Shown: positions 18,785 to 29,948, counted from the stretch's first letter. The stretch: DNA of 64,000 nt from Granulosicoccus sp. (GCA_023300375.1 JALZWO010000059.1:1-64000), one strand, 5' to 3'. Numbers and translations: made by a program. The notes: generated from the letters alone by a model not told the origin.

Positions 18785-21550
18785 ATGGTCGATATTCTCC
18801 AAGAATTTCTGTTAGAAAGTCGTGAAGGCCTTGATCAACTAGATCAAGATTTTATTGGCCTAGAGAAAGATCCCGGTGACATGGGAACCCTTGCCAGTGT
18901 GTTTCGAACCATACACACGATAAAGGGTAGTTGTGGCTTCCTTGGGTTTGCGACGTTAGAGGGCGTTGCTCATATGGGAGAAAATATCCTTGATCGATTA
19001 CGCAACAACGATTTTTCTCTGAATGAGCAGATGACCAGTCTTTTGTTGGAGATGGTCGATGCGATTCGTGAACAGTTAGATTTGATTGCCGCCACCGGCA
19101 GTGATGGTGGTGATTATCAGTCGCTGGTATCCCGGCTTGAAGCTCTAGGTAACGACCTACCTTTAGATGGCGCCCCTAATGAAATCAATGATAATTCAAA
19201 CGATGTGAGTACCCCTATCACAATGGCTACAGAAGTACTTGAGCTTGAGCTGGAAGAAAACGACACCGAGGAGCCGGTGGTTGTAGAACTTGACGAAGAA
19301 ATGAAAGAGGTTCTAAAAGATTTTCTCCAAGAGAGCTTTGAGAATCTTGACATTGTTGATAGTGAATTAATAGAACTAGAAGAGCAGCCTGATAATCGAG
19401 ATATGCTTTCATCGATATTTAGATCGATGCATACCATAAAAGGAACGTGTGGTTTCTTTGGGTTTGACAAGCTTGAAAAGGTAACTCACATTGGTGAAAA
19501 CCTGCTTGTGAAGCTACGTGATGGTGAATACAGCATGAATGAGCAAATCGCTACTGGATTGTTGGCGATGGTAGATGCAGTTCGCGCTATGCTGCATGAG
19601 ATAAGTGCTCATGGTCATGACGGAAGAAAGAACTACAAGCAGTTGATACAACTGTTGAGCGAGCTAAAGAGCAACGGCAAACTAGACACCGCTGAGCTAA
19701 TACAAAAGCCTTCTAAAACAACACCAGTTAATGCAACGCAAGAGCCTATAAAAGATATGTCTGGCTCAACTGTGGAGACATCAAAGCCTATAGAAGTCGC
19801 ATCCCCAGAGGCCTCGTCCACAGCCAAGCCGCAGGGAGCTGATAAAAGTACGGGTGCACAAGTTTCAGGTAATGCAGTTGAAGCTTCAATACGAGTAGAT
19901 GTGCCCGTGTTGGATTCATTGATGAATCTTGTAGGTGAGCTGGTACTGGCTCGAAATCAGATTGTTGAGTATGTGGGGATTCATGAAAACGTGCAAGTTG
20001 TTGCTGCAGCGCAGCGATTGAACTTGATCACCAGTGAGCTCCAAGAAGGTGTCATGCAAACCCGAATGCAACCTATACACAGTGTATGGGCCAAATTACC
20101 GCGGGTTGTACGCGATCTTTCACGCGCATGCGGCAAGCAAATTCGTGTGGAGATGGAGGGCAAATCCACCGAGCTCGATAAGTCACTTATTGAGGCCATG
20201 AAAGACCCAATAACACACCTGGTGAGAAACTCAGTGGATCATGGTATTGAGACACCGGAAGCCAGAGTGGCCGCTGGCAAACCAGCCGAGGGTGTTTTGA
20301 TGCTCAGAGCATTTCACGAAGGTGGTCAAGTACATATTGAAATATCAGATGATGGGGGCGGCATTCCAGCACATAGAATAAAAAATAAGGCCATAGAGAA
20401 CGGTGTGGTTAGTGCTGAACAAGCAAGCAAAATGACTGATTCGGAAGCTTGCAAAATGATCTTCCTGCCTGGTTTGTCAACTGCGGAGGAGGTCACTAAC
20501 ATCTCTGGTCGTGGTGTGGGAATGGATGTTGTAAAAACGAACATCGAGAAAATTAGCGGTACTATTGATCTGGACACAGAGATTGGCCGTGGCACTACCT
20601 TTAAAATTCGTGTTCCCCTAACGCTAGCAATAGTGCCCGCTCTCATAGTGTCAACGGGGCAGCAACGATTTGCTATTCCGCAAATTAATTTGATTGAGCT
20701 AATACGGGTCGATGAAGATCAGCAAAGTGATGCAATTGAAAACATTCAAGGTTGTCCGGTTCACAGGTTAAGAGGTCAATTGTTACCTCTAGTGTATTTA
20801 CAAAAAGAACTAAAATTACCTGATCAACGAAGTGGCGCTTTGAATATTGTAGTTTTGCAAGCTGAGAAGCGGCGATTCGGACTTGTTGTGGATCAGATAA
20901 ACGATACCCAAGAAATTGTGGTTAAGCCCTTGGCAGATGCCCTTAAAAGTATCCCAGTGTTTGCTGGTGCCACCATCATGGGAGATGGTCGAGTGGCGTT
21001 GATACTAGACACCTTAGGTATAGGCCATCGTGCTCGAGTTATAGGTGATGCCGCGAAGAACACATCTAAGAATGTTGCGCTAGAAGGTGGTGAGAATAGT
21101 CGACCGAGTGAATCGCTATTGCTTGTTAATACATCAGGTAAGAGCCGGCTTGCAATTCCCCTAAATCAAGTTGCACGTTTAGAACAGTTTGAAGTAGATC
21201 AGACTGAAATGGCCGGCAACATAAACGTTGTCCAGTATCGCGGTCAGATTTTACCTCTTATAAAATTATCAGATTTTCTACATGATAGGCGTGCATCTAA
21301 TGGAGATGAAGAGCCGCTTAGCGATCAGATACAAGTGGTGGTGTTTGGTGAAGAAGGTATGCAGGTTGGTTTAATTGTAAAAGAAATAATTGACGTGGTT
21401 GATGAGGTTTTGCAAGTAAGAGGCAAATCCAGTAGGCCAGGTGTGATTGGAACTGCGGCTATACAAGGGCAGGTTACTGAATTGTTTGATGCTGCTGCAT
21501 TTACCACTAGTTCTCAAGAACTGTTACTTGGACTTGGAGAAGCTGCGTGA
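18785..21550 (+). CDS. cheA: Chemotaxis histidine kinase CheA with two N-terminal Hpt domains
   Basis: VFRTIHTIKGSCGFLGF and IFRSMHTIKGTCGFFGF (two Hpt); KDPITHLVRNSVDHGIE, DDGGGI, ISGRGVGMDVVKTNIE; two CheW-like C-terminal segments. Confidence 0.95.
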   Translation: MVDILQEFLLESREGLDQLDQDFIGLEKDPGDMGTLASVFRTIHTIKGSCGFLGFATLEGVAHMGENILDRLRNNDFSLNEQMTSLLLEMVDAIREQLDLIAATGSDGGDYQSLVSRLEALGNDLPLDGAPNEINDNSNDVSTPITMATEVLELELEENDTEEPVVVELDEEMKEVLKDFLQESFENLDIVDSELIELEEQPDNRDMLSSIFRSMHTIKGTCGFFGFDKLEKVTHIGENLLVKLRDGEYSMNEQIATGLLAMVDAVRAMLHEISAHGHDGRKNYKQLIQLLSELKSNGKLDTAELIQKPSKTTPVNATQEPIKDMSGSTVETSKPIEVASPEASSTAKPQGADKSTGAQVSGNAVEASIRVDVPVLDSLMNLVGELVLARNQIVEYVGIHENVQVVAAAQRLNLITSELQEGVMQTRMQPIHSVWAKLPRVVRDLSRACGKQIRVEMEGKSTELDKSLIEAMKDPITHLVRNSVDHGIETPEARVAAGKPAEGVLMLRAFHEGGQVHIEISDDGGGIPAHRIKNKAIENGVVSAEQASKMTDSEACKMIFLPGLSTAEEVTNISGRGVGMDVVKTNIEKISGTIDLDTEIGRGTTFKIRVPLTLAIVPALIVSTGQQRFAIPQINLIELIRVDEDQQSDAIENIQGCPVHRLRGQLLPLVYLQKELKLPDQRSGALNIVVLQAEKRRFGLVVDQINDTQEIVVKPLADALKSIPVFAGATIMGDGRVALILDTLGIGHRARVIGDAAKNTSKNVALEGGENSRPSESLLLVNTSGKSRLAIPLNQVARLEQFEVDQTEMAGNINVVQYRGQILPLIKLSDFLHDRRASNGDEEPLSDQIQVVVFGEEGMQVGLIVKEIIDVVDEVLQVRGKSSRPGVIGTAAIQGQVTELFDAAAFTTSSQELLLGLGEAA

Positions 21551-22017
21551 GCCAAACTACATCACAAAAATATTGTACTTTTTACCTTGATAAATACTAC
21601 TTTGGTATTGAGGTTGAACAGGTACAAGAAATCATTAGATTTCAGGAAATAACTCCAGTTGCGTTGGCACCAAAAGTTGTAAAAGGGTTGATTAATTTGC
21701 GTGGACAAATAGTGACGGCTGTAGATTTACGGTGTTTGCTAGAGCTACCAGATCGTGAAGAGGGTAAGGTCCCTATGAATATTGTCGTTAGAACCCCATT
21801 AGGTGCATTCAGTTTACTGGCTGATCGAATTGGTGACGTGCTGGGGCTCGCTGATGACAGCTTTGAGTCACCACCTGACAATCTCTCTGGCATGGCTGGT
21901 GAGTTGATTGAACGTGCCTATAAGCTTGACGGGAAACTATTGCTGACAATGGCTATTAGCAAACTTGTCAGCGCAGAAGTCTTGAATCGTACAGAAGTTG
22001 CTGCAGAAGCGGCATGA
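21547..22017 (+). CDS. cheW: Chemotaxis coupling protein CheW
   Basis: GTG start overlapping the cheA stop; YFGIEVEQVQEIIRFQEITPVALAPKVVKGLINLRGQIVTAVDLR. Confidence 0.93.
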   Translation: MSQTTSQKYCTFYLDKYYFGIEVEQVQEIIRFQEITPVALAPKVVKGLINLRGQIVTAVDLRCLLELPDREEGKVPMNIVVRTPLGAFSLLADRIGDVLGLADDSFESPPDNLSGMAGELIERAYKLDGKLLLTMAISKLVSAEVLNRTEVAAEAA

Positions 22018-22058
22018 AAAACTTAGTGTCTGGCAGCTGGACAAAGGGAATTCATTAA

Positions 22059-24860
22059 ATGTTATCTCTAGGGATACGATCCAAGTTACTAGTAGCTTTT
22101 GGTTGTGTGATGGCAACAACCCTTGTGGCCAGTGCTATCGCATTTATTTCGTATGCCCGAGTAGGGGACTCGCTAGAAAACATCACTCAAAAGAGCGTTC
22201 CTCTTATGGTTGAATCCATGGAGTTATCGCAGCTTTCTGCAGAGTTTGGCGCCAGAATTCCATTGTTGGCACGTGCTACGACTATTGCTGAGGCTGAAAA
22301 TCAGCACCAGCTAATCATTGGATCCTTGAGAAAATCCTCTCGTATTATTGAATCAAAAATTGCGAACGGCATTAACTTGTCTGATTCAAAGCAAATTCAG
22401 CTTGATCTGGCTGAGCGAGAGAATAATGTAGAAAAATTATATTTCCTGACCAGAAATATGATTTCTGACACAAGCAAAGTTCAGGTGGCTGCAATAAATG
22501 CAGATGAGCAGCTGTTGGCAATTGATAAAAACTTGCTAACCATCGTTGATAAAACAACATCGAGATTTATGAAGTCAGCAAAACGTATTGCACAGCAAAG
22601 TGGTGCGGGAGTTGACATCGTACTTAATCAGTATATTGACTCAATGGTAGCAACTGTCAAATTAGAGGCTGAGGTTAGGCAGCTTGTGGAACATATAAGA
22701 ATACTACTTTCTGCAAACAGCGAAGTCGAAATTAGAGACGGTAAATTAGCAATCCCAGCGATGCTTAAAACTATTACTGAACTTGACTCAAGGGTAGATA
22801 AAACGAGAATTGAAAACAAGACTGAATACTACGATTTACTCATAAATTTGCGTAGTCTAGCCGAGGGCAAATCAGGTATTCAGAGTGTGGCCCCGGCAGG
22901 TAGAAAAACTCAGGAAGTACTTAATCTATCAACGGAATTAGATCAGATCCGGAACATCGCAGAAAGAATTCTTTTGCCCATTGTTGATGATATTTATGCT
23001 GATGCCCTTCGTATCGGCTCGACTCTTCACAATCGTGTCAATACAGAAATGCCACAATTAATGAGCTCCGGGGTTGACAACTTGGTGGCTTCTCTACAGC
23101 TTCGGGTTGAGTTGAATACCATTGCAGGTGTTGTTGCCCAAGTGCCCAATGTGGTTGATGTACAAGGCATTGAATTTTTAAAAGCAAGACATCTGAAAGC
23201 TGCTGAGGCTATTGCTACGGATAGGCCTTTGTTGGAACAAATTAGAGGTATGTCAGCAATATTCGATGACATCGATGTCGTTCTACAGCAATTTGATTCA
23301 GCTGAAAGCGTTGCCGTATTACGCATAAGGACGATTGCAACTGCCGGTGTGATCTCTAAAATGGTAGAAACTATTCTTGCTGAACAGACAGATGCAGTTA
23401 TTCGACTGGTTGGCAATGTGCGTGCAAGCCAAGCTGATGTAGATGATGCTGGCAATGCAGTTAACCGTTTAATCGTATCTAGCCAAATACAGCTTGTGTT
23501 AGTGGCATTTGTAAGCATGCTGATAACGGCTCTCGTGTATTGGCTTGTGGTTTCGCGAACCATTTTGCAGCGCTTAATTCGTATTATTGATGCGCTACGA
23601 GCTTTGGCTGAGGGAAACTACGACGTTAACGTTGATGGTCGTGGTGTCGATGAGCTCTCAAGTCTAGCGCGTACCGTGGAGGTCTTTAAGCACAATGGAC
23701 TAGAGGCATCGCGACTTCAGGAAGAACAAGTGACATTAGAAAAAGCCAAGAAGGCTCAGAAAGAACTTCAACTACAAGCTGAACGTCGTGAGCAAGCTGA
23801 TAGAGATCAACGACATTCAGATGAACGTGTGTTGGCCAAAAAACAACAAGAATCCGCAAATGAATTACAGCGCCGGGTAGATGAGCTTTTGGTGGCAGTT
23901 AGCGCTGCTGCCAATGGAAATTTAGAGCATCCTATAGATACAAGAGGTGAGGATGTTGCAGCTCAAATGGGTAGCGCACTAAATCAGCTTTTTACAGAGC
24001 TGCGTAGAAGTATGTCTGATATAGATGTAAATGCAACGCAGCTCGCAAGTGCCTCTAAAAGCCTGAATGCTTTGTCAGTCGATATGAACGAGACAGTGAG
24101 TTCGAATACACAGAGTGCTCGTGAAGCCACTCATATCACGAAAGAAGTGGGAGCAGGTGTGGACAGTGTGGCTGGTGCCACTGAGCAAATGAGCTCTTCA
24201 ATTAAAAAAATTGCCCAGAATGCGACGGTTGCAGAATCTGTTGCAAACGAAGCGGTGATAATCGCTAAGGATACAGATGCTACCGTTCGAAAGTTGGCAG
24301 AAAGTAGTGCTGGAATAGGAACAGTAATAAAGGATATTACCTCGATTGCTGAGCAAACTAATCTTCTAGCACTGAATGCCACTATCGAGGCGGCTAGAGC
24401 AGGAGATGCAGGAAAGGGTTTTGCGGTGGTAGCCAATGAGGTCAAAGAGCTGGCGAAAGAGACAGCAAAGGCTACTGAAAAAATTGAATCAAGAATCAGT
24501 GATATTCAAAGCGACACAGATTCAGCAGTAAACGCTATAGGTTCGATAGGGAATATCATCGAAAAAATTAGCACTATCCAATCAACCATTGCAATAGCAG
24601 TTGATGAACAAGCGACCGTTACGCAGGAAATTAGTCGTTCGATAATTAAAACTGCCGATGGCACCGAGGCCATAGCATCGGTGATTCAAGTCGTCGCAGA
24701 GAAGGCTTTGGTTAATCAACAAGCCTCAGATGACATTGGTGCGGCTGCAGCAGATCTTTCTGATACGGCTGGGCGGCTTCAACAATTAGTGAAACGCTTT
24801 ACAGCGTCAAAGCTAGAGGAACAAGATTCCTCTGATAACGCTTTGAGCAAGGTAGCTTAA
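22059..24860 (+). CDS. Methyl-accepting chemotaxis protein
   Basis: Two TM segments, HAMP region ([29 protein letters not shown]) and signalling hairpin [50 protein letters not shown]. Confidence 0.95.
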   Translation: MLSLGIRSKLLVAFGCVMATTLVASAIAFISYARVGDSLENITQKSVPLMVESMELSQLSAEFGARIPLLARATTIAEAENQHQLIIGSLRKSSRIIESKIANGINLSDSKQIQLDLAERENNVEKLYFLTRNMISDTSKVQVAAINADEQLLAIDKNLLTIVDKTTSRFMKSAKRIAQQSGAGVDIVLNQYIDSMVATVKLEAEVRQLVEHIRILLSANSEVEIRDGKLAIPAMLKTITELDSRVDKTRIENKTEYYDLLINLRSLAEGKSGIQSVAPAGRKTQEVLNLSTELDQIRNIAERILLPIVDDIYADALRIGSTLHNRVNTEMPQLMSSGVDNLVASLQLRVELNTIAGVVAQVPNVVDVQGIEFLKARHLKAAEAIATDRPLLEQIRGMSAIFDDIDVVLQQFDSAESVAVLRIRTIATAGVISKMVETILAEQTDAVIRLVGNVRASQADVDDAGNAVNRLIVSSQIQLVLVAFVSMLITALVYWLVVSRTILQRLIRIIDALRALAEGNYDVNVDGRGVDELSSLARTVEVFKHNGLEASRLQEEQVTLEKAKKAQKELQLQAERREQADRDQRHSDERVLAKKQQESANELQRRVDELLVAVSAAANGNLEHPIDTRGEDVAAQMGSALNQLFTELRRSMSDIDVNATQLASASKSLNALSVDMNETVSSNTQSAREATHITKEVGAGVDSVAGATEQMSSSIKKIAQNATVAESVANEAVIIAKDTDATVRKLAESSAGIGTVIKDITSIAEQTNLLALNATIEAARAGDAGKGFAVVANEVKELAKETAKATEKIESRISDIQSDTDSAVNAIGSIGNIIEKISTIQSTIAIAVDEQATVTQEISRSIIKTADGTEAIASVIQVVAEKALVNQQASDDIGAAAADLSDTAGRLQQLVKRFTASKLEEQDSSDNALSKVA

Positions 24861-24953
24861 GTACATACATATGAGCAGGAAATAATTGAATCTGTTGTCA
24901 GCGTAACCGGTAATACCGTTACTTTGTTATTAGACTAATTAGAGAAGTTCGTT

Positions 24954-25340
24954 ATGTCATTACCACAAGCTCATGCACTAATTATTGATGATTCGCGCGT
25001 AATGCGAGCGATCTTGAGACGTATTCTTACTAACACAGGTTTCAAGATATCAGAAGCTGTCAACGGCCTGGAAGGTCTAGAGCGCCTGACACTGAATGAC
25101 GATATTTCAATATGCTTGGTTGATTGGAATATGCCAGAGATGAATGGTTATGAATTTGTTAAGGCGGTTCGTAGCGATAAAAGTAACAAACATATCTGGC
25201 TAATGATGGTAACCACAGAAACAGAAATGTCGCGCGTAGTAAAAGCCATGGCTGCTGGTGCGAATGAGTATGTCATGAAGCCTTTTACTGATGATGTCAT
25301 CGTTGATAAGTTACGTTTACTTGGTTTAGTTGCGGCTTGA
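24954..25340 (+). CDS. cheY: CheY-like response regulator
   Basis: ALIIDDSRVMRAILRRIL, CLVDWNMPEMNGYEFVKAVR, VTTETEMSRVVKAMAAGANEYVMKPF. Confidence 0.93.
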   Translation: MSLPQAHALIIDDSRVMRAILRRILTNTGFKISEAVNGLEGLERLTLNDDISICLVDWNMPEMNGYEFVKAVRSDKSNKHIWLMMVTTETEMSRVVKAMAAGANEYVMKPFTDDVIVDKLRLLGLVAA

Positions 25341-25341
25341 C

Positions 25342-26499
25342 ATGAAAAACAAGCGCGTGCTAGTTGTTGATGATTCCTATTTATATCAACAATTGTTTTC
25401 TAATGCTATTGACGCTGCGGATGGACTAGAGGTAGTCGGTATTGCCGCCAATGGAAAAATTGCATTAGAAAAAATACATCAATTAGTACCCGATCTTGTA
25501 CTGTTGGATATCTTAATGCCAGAAATGGATGGCATACAGACACTGATGGCGATCCGTAAAGACTGGCCATCGGTACGTGCCATTATGGTTAGCTCGCTAA
25601 CCTCCGAGGGGTCAGAGGCCGCATTGGATGCTTTGGCATTAGGTGCGTGTGAATACGCTAACAAACCTGATACAGCCAATGGTATTGAGAGCATTAAGTC
25701 CGAGTTGAAAATTGATCTTGTGCCCAAGGTATTAGCATTGTGTGGTGTTGAGGATTCTGCATTTAACAGGCTAAAAACTGTTGCTAGAAATAAGGGTCAG
25801 CAATTGGATTTGCTGCGGCAGAACACATCGTCTGCTTGCGGCCAGGGCGGCAATATTGATATCGTGGCTATCGGTATATCAACAGGCGGTCCTGATGCAC
25901 TGTCAAAAATACTGTCGAATTTACCGGCCGATATTGGTGTTCCTATTGTAATCGTGCAGCACATGCCGCCTCAATTCACTAGCAAACTGGCCAAGCGATT
26001 GAATTCGGTTAGTGCACTGGAAGTCGTGGAAGCCACGGCAAACGACAAGCTTCTAGCAGGAAAGGTTTTTATTGCACCCGGTGATTACCATATGGTTTTG
26101 ACCCAATCGGATGATGATGTCGTGATTGAATTGAACCAAGAGGCACTTGAGAATTCATGTCGTCCATCTGTTGATCCACTATTTCGATCGATTCCAAAAA
26201 TATATGGAAAAAAGTGTCTAGGAGTGATTTTGACAGGTATGGGTGGAGATGGTCTGTTCGGTTGTGAGGTATTGGTCAAGGCTGGGTGTCCGGTTATTGT
26301 CCAAGATAAAGAGACGTCGATTGTTTGGGGAATGCCCAAGTTGGTTTTAGAAGCTGGTCTTGCACAGCGGGTAGTACCAATAGAGCATATGGCAAATGAA
26401 ATTGTTCATTGGGTGGGTCGTCAACCGATAGTTGGGAGCCCATTTGATCAAACGCCTCCTCTTCGTTATCCCATAGGTAAGCCAGGGAGAGTCGCATGA
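25342..26499 (+). CDS. cheB: Chemotaxis protein-glutamate methylesterase CheB (copy 2)
   Basis: REC domain (VLVVDDSYLYQQLF, LVLLDILMPEMDG) plus IGISTGGPDALSKIL, VQHMPPQFTSKLAKRL, ILTGMGGDGLFGCEVLVKAG. Confidence 0.93.
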   Translation: MKNKRVLVVDDSYLYQQLFSNAIDAADGLEVVGIAANGKIALEKIHQLVPDLVLLDILMPEMDGIQTLMAIRKDWPSVRAIMVSSLTSEGSEAALDALALGACEYANKPDTANGIESIKSELKIDLVPKVLALCGVEDSAFNRLKTVARNKGQQLDLLRQNTSSACGQGGNIDIVAIGISTGGPDALSKILSNLPADIGVPIVIVQHMPPQFTSKLAKRLNSVSALEVVEATANDKLLAGKVFIAPGDYHMVLTQSDDDVVIELNQEALENSCRPSVDPLFRSIPKIYGKKCLGVILTGMGGDGLFGCEVLVKAGCPVIVQDKETSIVWGMPKLVLEAGLAQRVVPIEHMANEIVHWVGRQPIVGSPFDQTPPLRYPIGKPGRVA

Positions 26500-27311
26500 G
26501 TGAGATATCCGCTTCGGATTTTGATTTTGTTTGCTCGCTGGTTTATAAGTCATCAGCTATCGCCATCGATACTGATATGAAGTACTTGGTAGAGTCGCGT
26601 CTTACGTCTCTTTTGCGTAAAACTGATTTTGCTGATATACCCGCCTTGTTACTGGGATTACGCACAACCGCTAATCCAGAGCTAGCTGAGAGCGTGGTAG
26701 ACGCTATGACCACAAACGAGACATCGTTTTTTCGTGATTCGCATCCGTTTACTATGCTATGCGAGGATGTACTTCCAGACATTGCACGATCGCATTCGGA
26801 TACCATTACTATTTGGTGTGCCGCGTGTTCAACTGGTCAAGAGCCATACACCATAGCAATGTCAATTCTTGAAAATTGTCCGCAAATAGCGTCGCGTGTT
26901 CGAATCAAGGCAACGGATATTTCCAAAGAGGTCGTTACCAAAGCTGAGACTGGGCGATACAGTCGCCTAGAAGTTAACCGCGGCCTACCGGTGCAACACC
27001 TACCTAAGTACTTTGTACGGCAGGGGCTTCATTGGGACGTCAATAGTACGTTGCGCAATATGGTGAGCTTTAAACAATTGAATTTATTTGGCAACTGGGA
27101 TGATTTGCCCATGATGGACATCATATTTCTGCGTAATGTCTTAATCTATTTTGCTCCAGAGGATAAAGCCAAGGTTTTACAAAGTACTGCAAAAATACTA
27201 AAACCTGATGGCTGTCTTTTTCTTGGACTGTCAGAGACAACACTTAATTTGAATACTGACTACAAACGAGTTACGACAGATCACAGTCATTATTACAAAA
27301 TCACCGAGTAA
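26496..27311 (+). CDS. cheR: Chemotaxis methyltransferase CheR
   Basis: TTNETSFFRDSHPFTML, IWCAACSTGQEPYTIAM, FLRNVLIYF, FLGLSETTL; ATGA overlap with cheB copy 2. Confidence 0.95.
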   Translation: MSEISASDFDFVCSLVYKSSAIAIDTDMKYLVESRLTSLLRKTDFADIPALLLGLRTTANPELAESVVDAMTTNETSFFRDSHPFTMLCEDVLPDIARSHSDTITIWCAACSTGQEPYTIAMSILENCPQIASRVRIKATDISKEVVTKAETGRYSRLEVNRGLPVQHLPKYFVRQGLHWDVNSTLRNMVSFKQLNLFGNWDDLPMMDIIFLRNVLIYFAPEDKAKVLQSTAKILKPDGCLFLGLSETTLNLNTDYKRVTTDHSHYYKITE

Positions 27312-27323
27312 GAGACTCACCTT

Positions 27324-27773
27324 ATGAGCATCATTAGCGAAGAAGACATACAGGAAATTGTTGAGACAGTCTGGATGACAGTGCTTGATCTACCCATACA
27401 AGTTAGCCGAGATTATGATTTATCAACGGATAACTGTCTGGGCGCCGAGATCAAAATCAGTGGTGCTTGGAATGGAGTTGTTGCTGTTAGGGCAAGCAGG
27501 GTATTCCTAGTCTATGCTGCGTCGTTGATGTTCAGCTGCGCGCAGAGCGATGTCAATGATAGTGATTGTGCAGATACCTTGACTGAGCTGACGAATATGT
27601 TGGGTGGTACGGTTAAATGTTTGCTCCCAGAAATTTGTGATTTATCTTTACCCACTATAGGAATTGATACGCTAAATACCAACGATGCGAGCTGGGTAGG
27701 ATTTGATTGCGCAGATAGCCTTGTAGCCGTGTGTGTTTCAGTGATGTCAGATGATCACGAAATAGCGGCATAA
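27324..27773 (+). CDS. CheX-like chemotaxis phosphatase-domain protein
   Basis: EIVETVWMTVLDLPI ... ELTNMLGGTVKCLLP (E-x-x-N motif of CheC/CheX phosphatases). Confidence 0.72.
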   Translation: MSIISEEDIQEIVETVWMTVLDLPIQVSRDYDLSTDNCLGAEIKISGAWNGVVAVRASRVFLVYAASLMFSCAQSDVNDSDCADTLTELTNMLGGTVKCLLPEICDLSLPTIGIDTLNTNDASWVGFDCADSLVAVCVSVMSDDHEIAA

Positions 27774-27941
27774 AGTCGTTATCGATACTGCTAGTTTTGG
27801 TTGATAAAATTCAAATAGAAAGACTGTAGCCCAAACACAACAGCTCTAAATACTCTAAACTTAAAGAGTCAGCACAGGCAATTTTTATTCTTGCTCGGCG
27901 CTGGCTGTTGACTTTACGTTTAGCATTTGTTGGAGAGCATT

Positions 27942-28832
27942 ATGGTTCAGAATGTCAAGAAGACACAATCTATTACTGGCAGCCACGTATTATTGGCTGT
28001 AATGAGTACGATATTGGTGGCGTGCGGGGGAAGCAGTGGAACCGAGACTGGTATTGGTACTGGCGTCGGTAGTGAGGGATTCCTTATCTTTGATTTTGAT
28101 AACGATGGTATCGAAGACTCTGCTGATTCGGATGCTGACGGCGATGGTCTTGAAGATTCAAACAGTAATGATCTTTTCATAGACCTAGATAACGATGGTC
28201 GTGACGACTTTTCCTTTAATAATCTAGGTGAGGCCTATTCTGGGGTCACAGGTGCAGAAGGTCTTGCCTCCGTCACTGAGTTCAATGTTTGCGGAAGTGT
28301 TCCGGGTACCGATGCTTTTTCTAGCACATCAGATTGGGCTGACAACTGCTTCGTAGAGCGGAGTATCAATGCGGGAGGTATATTCGCAGACAGCCTGTAT
28401 GCGGTGGGTATTCAGCGCATACTATTTTGTTCAGGATTTGGTGGGACTGCAGGGCAGTCCTATGACGATTTTGCTGATGGAGAATATGGACCCCTATCAG
28501 AAGCTGCGCTCAGGGATTTTCAAGCAAGCACGCCTAATGCACTGACTGATGATGGCATTGTTGGCAGAGACACTTGGGCAAAGCTACAGGATGTTTTGTT
28601 GAATACTGCAACAGTGCAAAGGTTCACGATGTCTATTTCAGGCGGTAATTCACGAGATGAATACAGCTTCAGGTCTGGCCCTTGTGCTGGCATCGCTCTG
28701 TTTTATCAAGACATTGTCGCTGATGGCGATTTTGAAGTTGTAGGCGGTTGGCGGTTGGCCAAAAACATACCTAACGAATTTGAGGCCGTAGCGTTCTCTA
28801 TAGAACCCCCATTCTCAGGACGTCTTGACTAG
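27942..28832 (+). CDS. Lipoprotein with Asp-rich thrombospondin-type-3-like repeats and a peptidoglycan-binding-like domain
   Basis: Lipobox LVACGGSSG; DFDNDGIEDSADSDADGDGLEDS repeats; YGPLSEAALRDFQ...GIVGRDTWAKLQD resembles PG_binding_1. Confidence 0.7.
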   Translation: MVQNVKKTQSITGSHVLLAVMSTILVACGGSSGTETGIGTGVGSEGFLIFDFDNDGIEDSADSDADGDGLEDSNSNDLFIDLDNDGRDDFSFNNLGEAYSGVTGAEGLASVTEFNVCGSVPGTDAFSSTSDWADNCFVERSINAGGIFADSLYAVGIQRILFCSGFGGTAGQSYDDFADGEYGPLSEAALRDFQASTPNALTDDGIVGRDTWAKLQDVLLNTATVQRFTMSISGGNSRDEYSFRSGPCAGIALFYQDIVADGDFEVVGGWRLAKNIPNEFEAVAFSIEPPFSGRLD

Positions 28833-28937
28833 GGGCATTGAGCTTCTCGCTTGCATCATGTTATTAACGATGCATCTGCCTTATGAGGGAGGCGGTTTGG
28901 CCAGTGTCGTGCCATTGGCCAAACCCCATTACAAGCC

Positions 28938-29948
28938 ATGAAAACCGTTTTGGTTGTTGGTGCAGCCGTTGCTTTCGTCATAGTATTGACAATCAGATTC
29001 TTTAATAGTCCTGATCTTACCGTTGTCGATTTGGACCCAGCATTATCGGGGTCTACGTCAAATCCGCTTCCCACTGAACCCTCCCCCTTCGACATTGTGG
29101 AGCAGGACTCTGTCGACAGCCTTGTTTTACGAAGAACTCCCACGCATCCGGCCAACGATGCCGTTAATGTCAATAAAGCAACCACTAACGATCTGCCAGT
29201 TAACACGGTTGTTGATTGGCAGCTGATACGTAGCGAAGATGAGCTTCTAGAACTAATTGACTCAATTAATGCAAATCCAGCTCTAAAACAACTTCTGATG
29301 GACACTTACCGTCAGGAGCTTGATCCCAAGCGTCGAGAAAAGCTGTCCTCCATTCTAGGTCTGGTTGGTGGAGAGCAAGTAACCTTATTGGCCAGTGAAT
29401 TGATTTTTTCTGGCGATGCAACTCAACGCGTGGAGGGAATGGATTTATTGCAAGCTGTGCAACCTGGTAACCCCATGGCTCGTGAGATAGTTTCGGGTAT
29501 GTTAGCTACCGAGGTTAATTCTGATGTCCTGATTGATGCGCTCACGGCCTTGGCAAAGCCTGGGCCCGTTGACGATCAAAGTCGTGCATGGCTCTCCGAA
29601 CAAGTGTCATTGTTGGCAAATCATGATGATGAAAGCGTACGTGGAATAAGCCTTGGCATATTGTCTCGCTGGGCTGATGGCGGTGCACACACTGATATTT
29701 TCGTGTCAGCTTTGGATGATACTTCGCAGCATGTACGCACAGCGGCGGTATACGCACTGCATGATCACGTGGAAAATCCAGCATTAGTGGTAGAGCGGTT
29801 GTTTAGCGTGCTAGAAAATACAGACGAACATCTACGCGTTAGAAGCGCAGCTCTACTATCACTTAAATCACAACAATTAACACCTGTGCAGTGGGATCAG
29901 CTGGAGCGCCTAGAACTCGAATTAAACACACGACCAAGACGACAGTAG
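28938..29948 (+). CDS. Membrane-anchored HEAT-repeat-like protein
   Basis: N-terminal TM segment; helical repeats such as DDTSQHVRTAAVYALHDHVENP and ENTDEHLRVRSAALLSLKSQ. Confidence 0.65.
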   Translation: MKTVLVVGAAVAFVIVLTIRFFNSPDLTVVDLDPALSGSTSNPLPTEPSPFDIVEQDSVDSLVLRRTPTHPANDAVNVNKATTNDLPVNTVVDWQLIRSEDELLELIDSINANPALKQLLMDTYRQELDPKRREKLSSILGLVGGEQVTLLASELIFSGDATQRVEGMDLLQAVQPGNPMAREIVSGMLATEVNSDVLIDALTALAKPGPVDDQSRAWLSEQVSLLANHDDESVRGISLGILSRWADGGAHTDIFVSALDDTSQHVRTAAVYALHDHVENPALVVERLFSVLENTDEHLRVRSAALLSLKSQQLTPVQWDQLERLELELNTRPRRQ

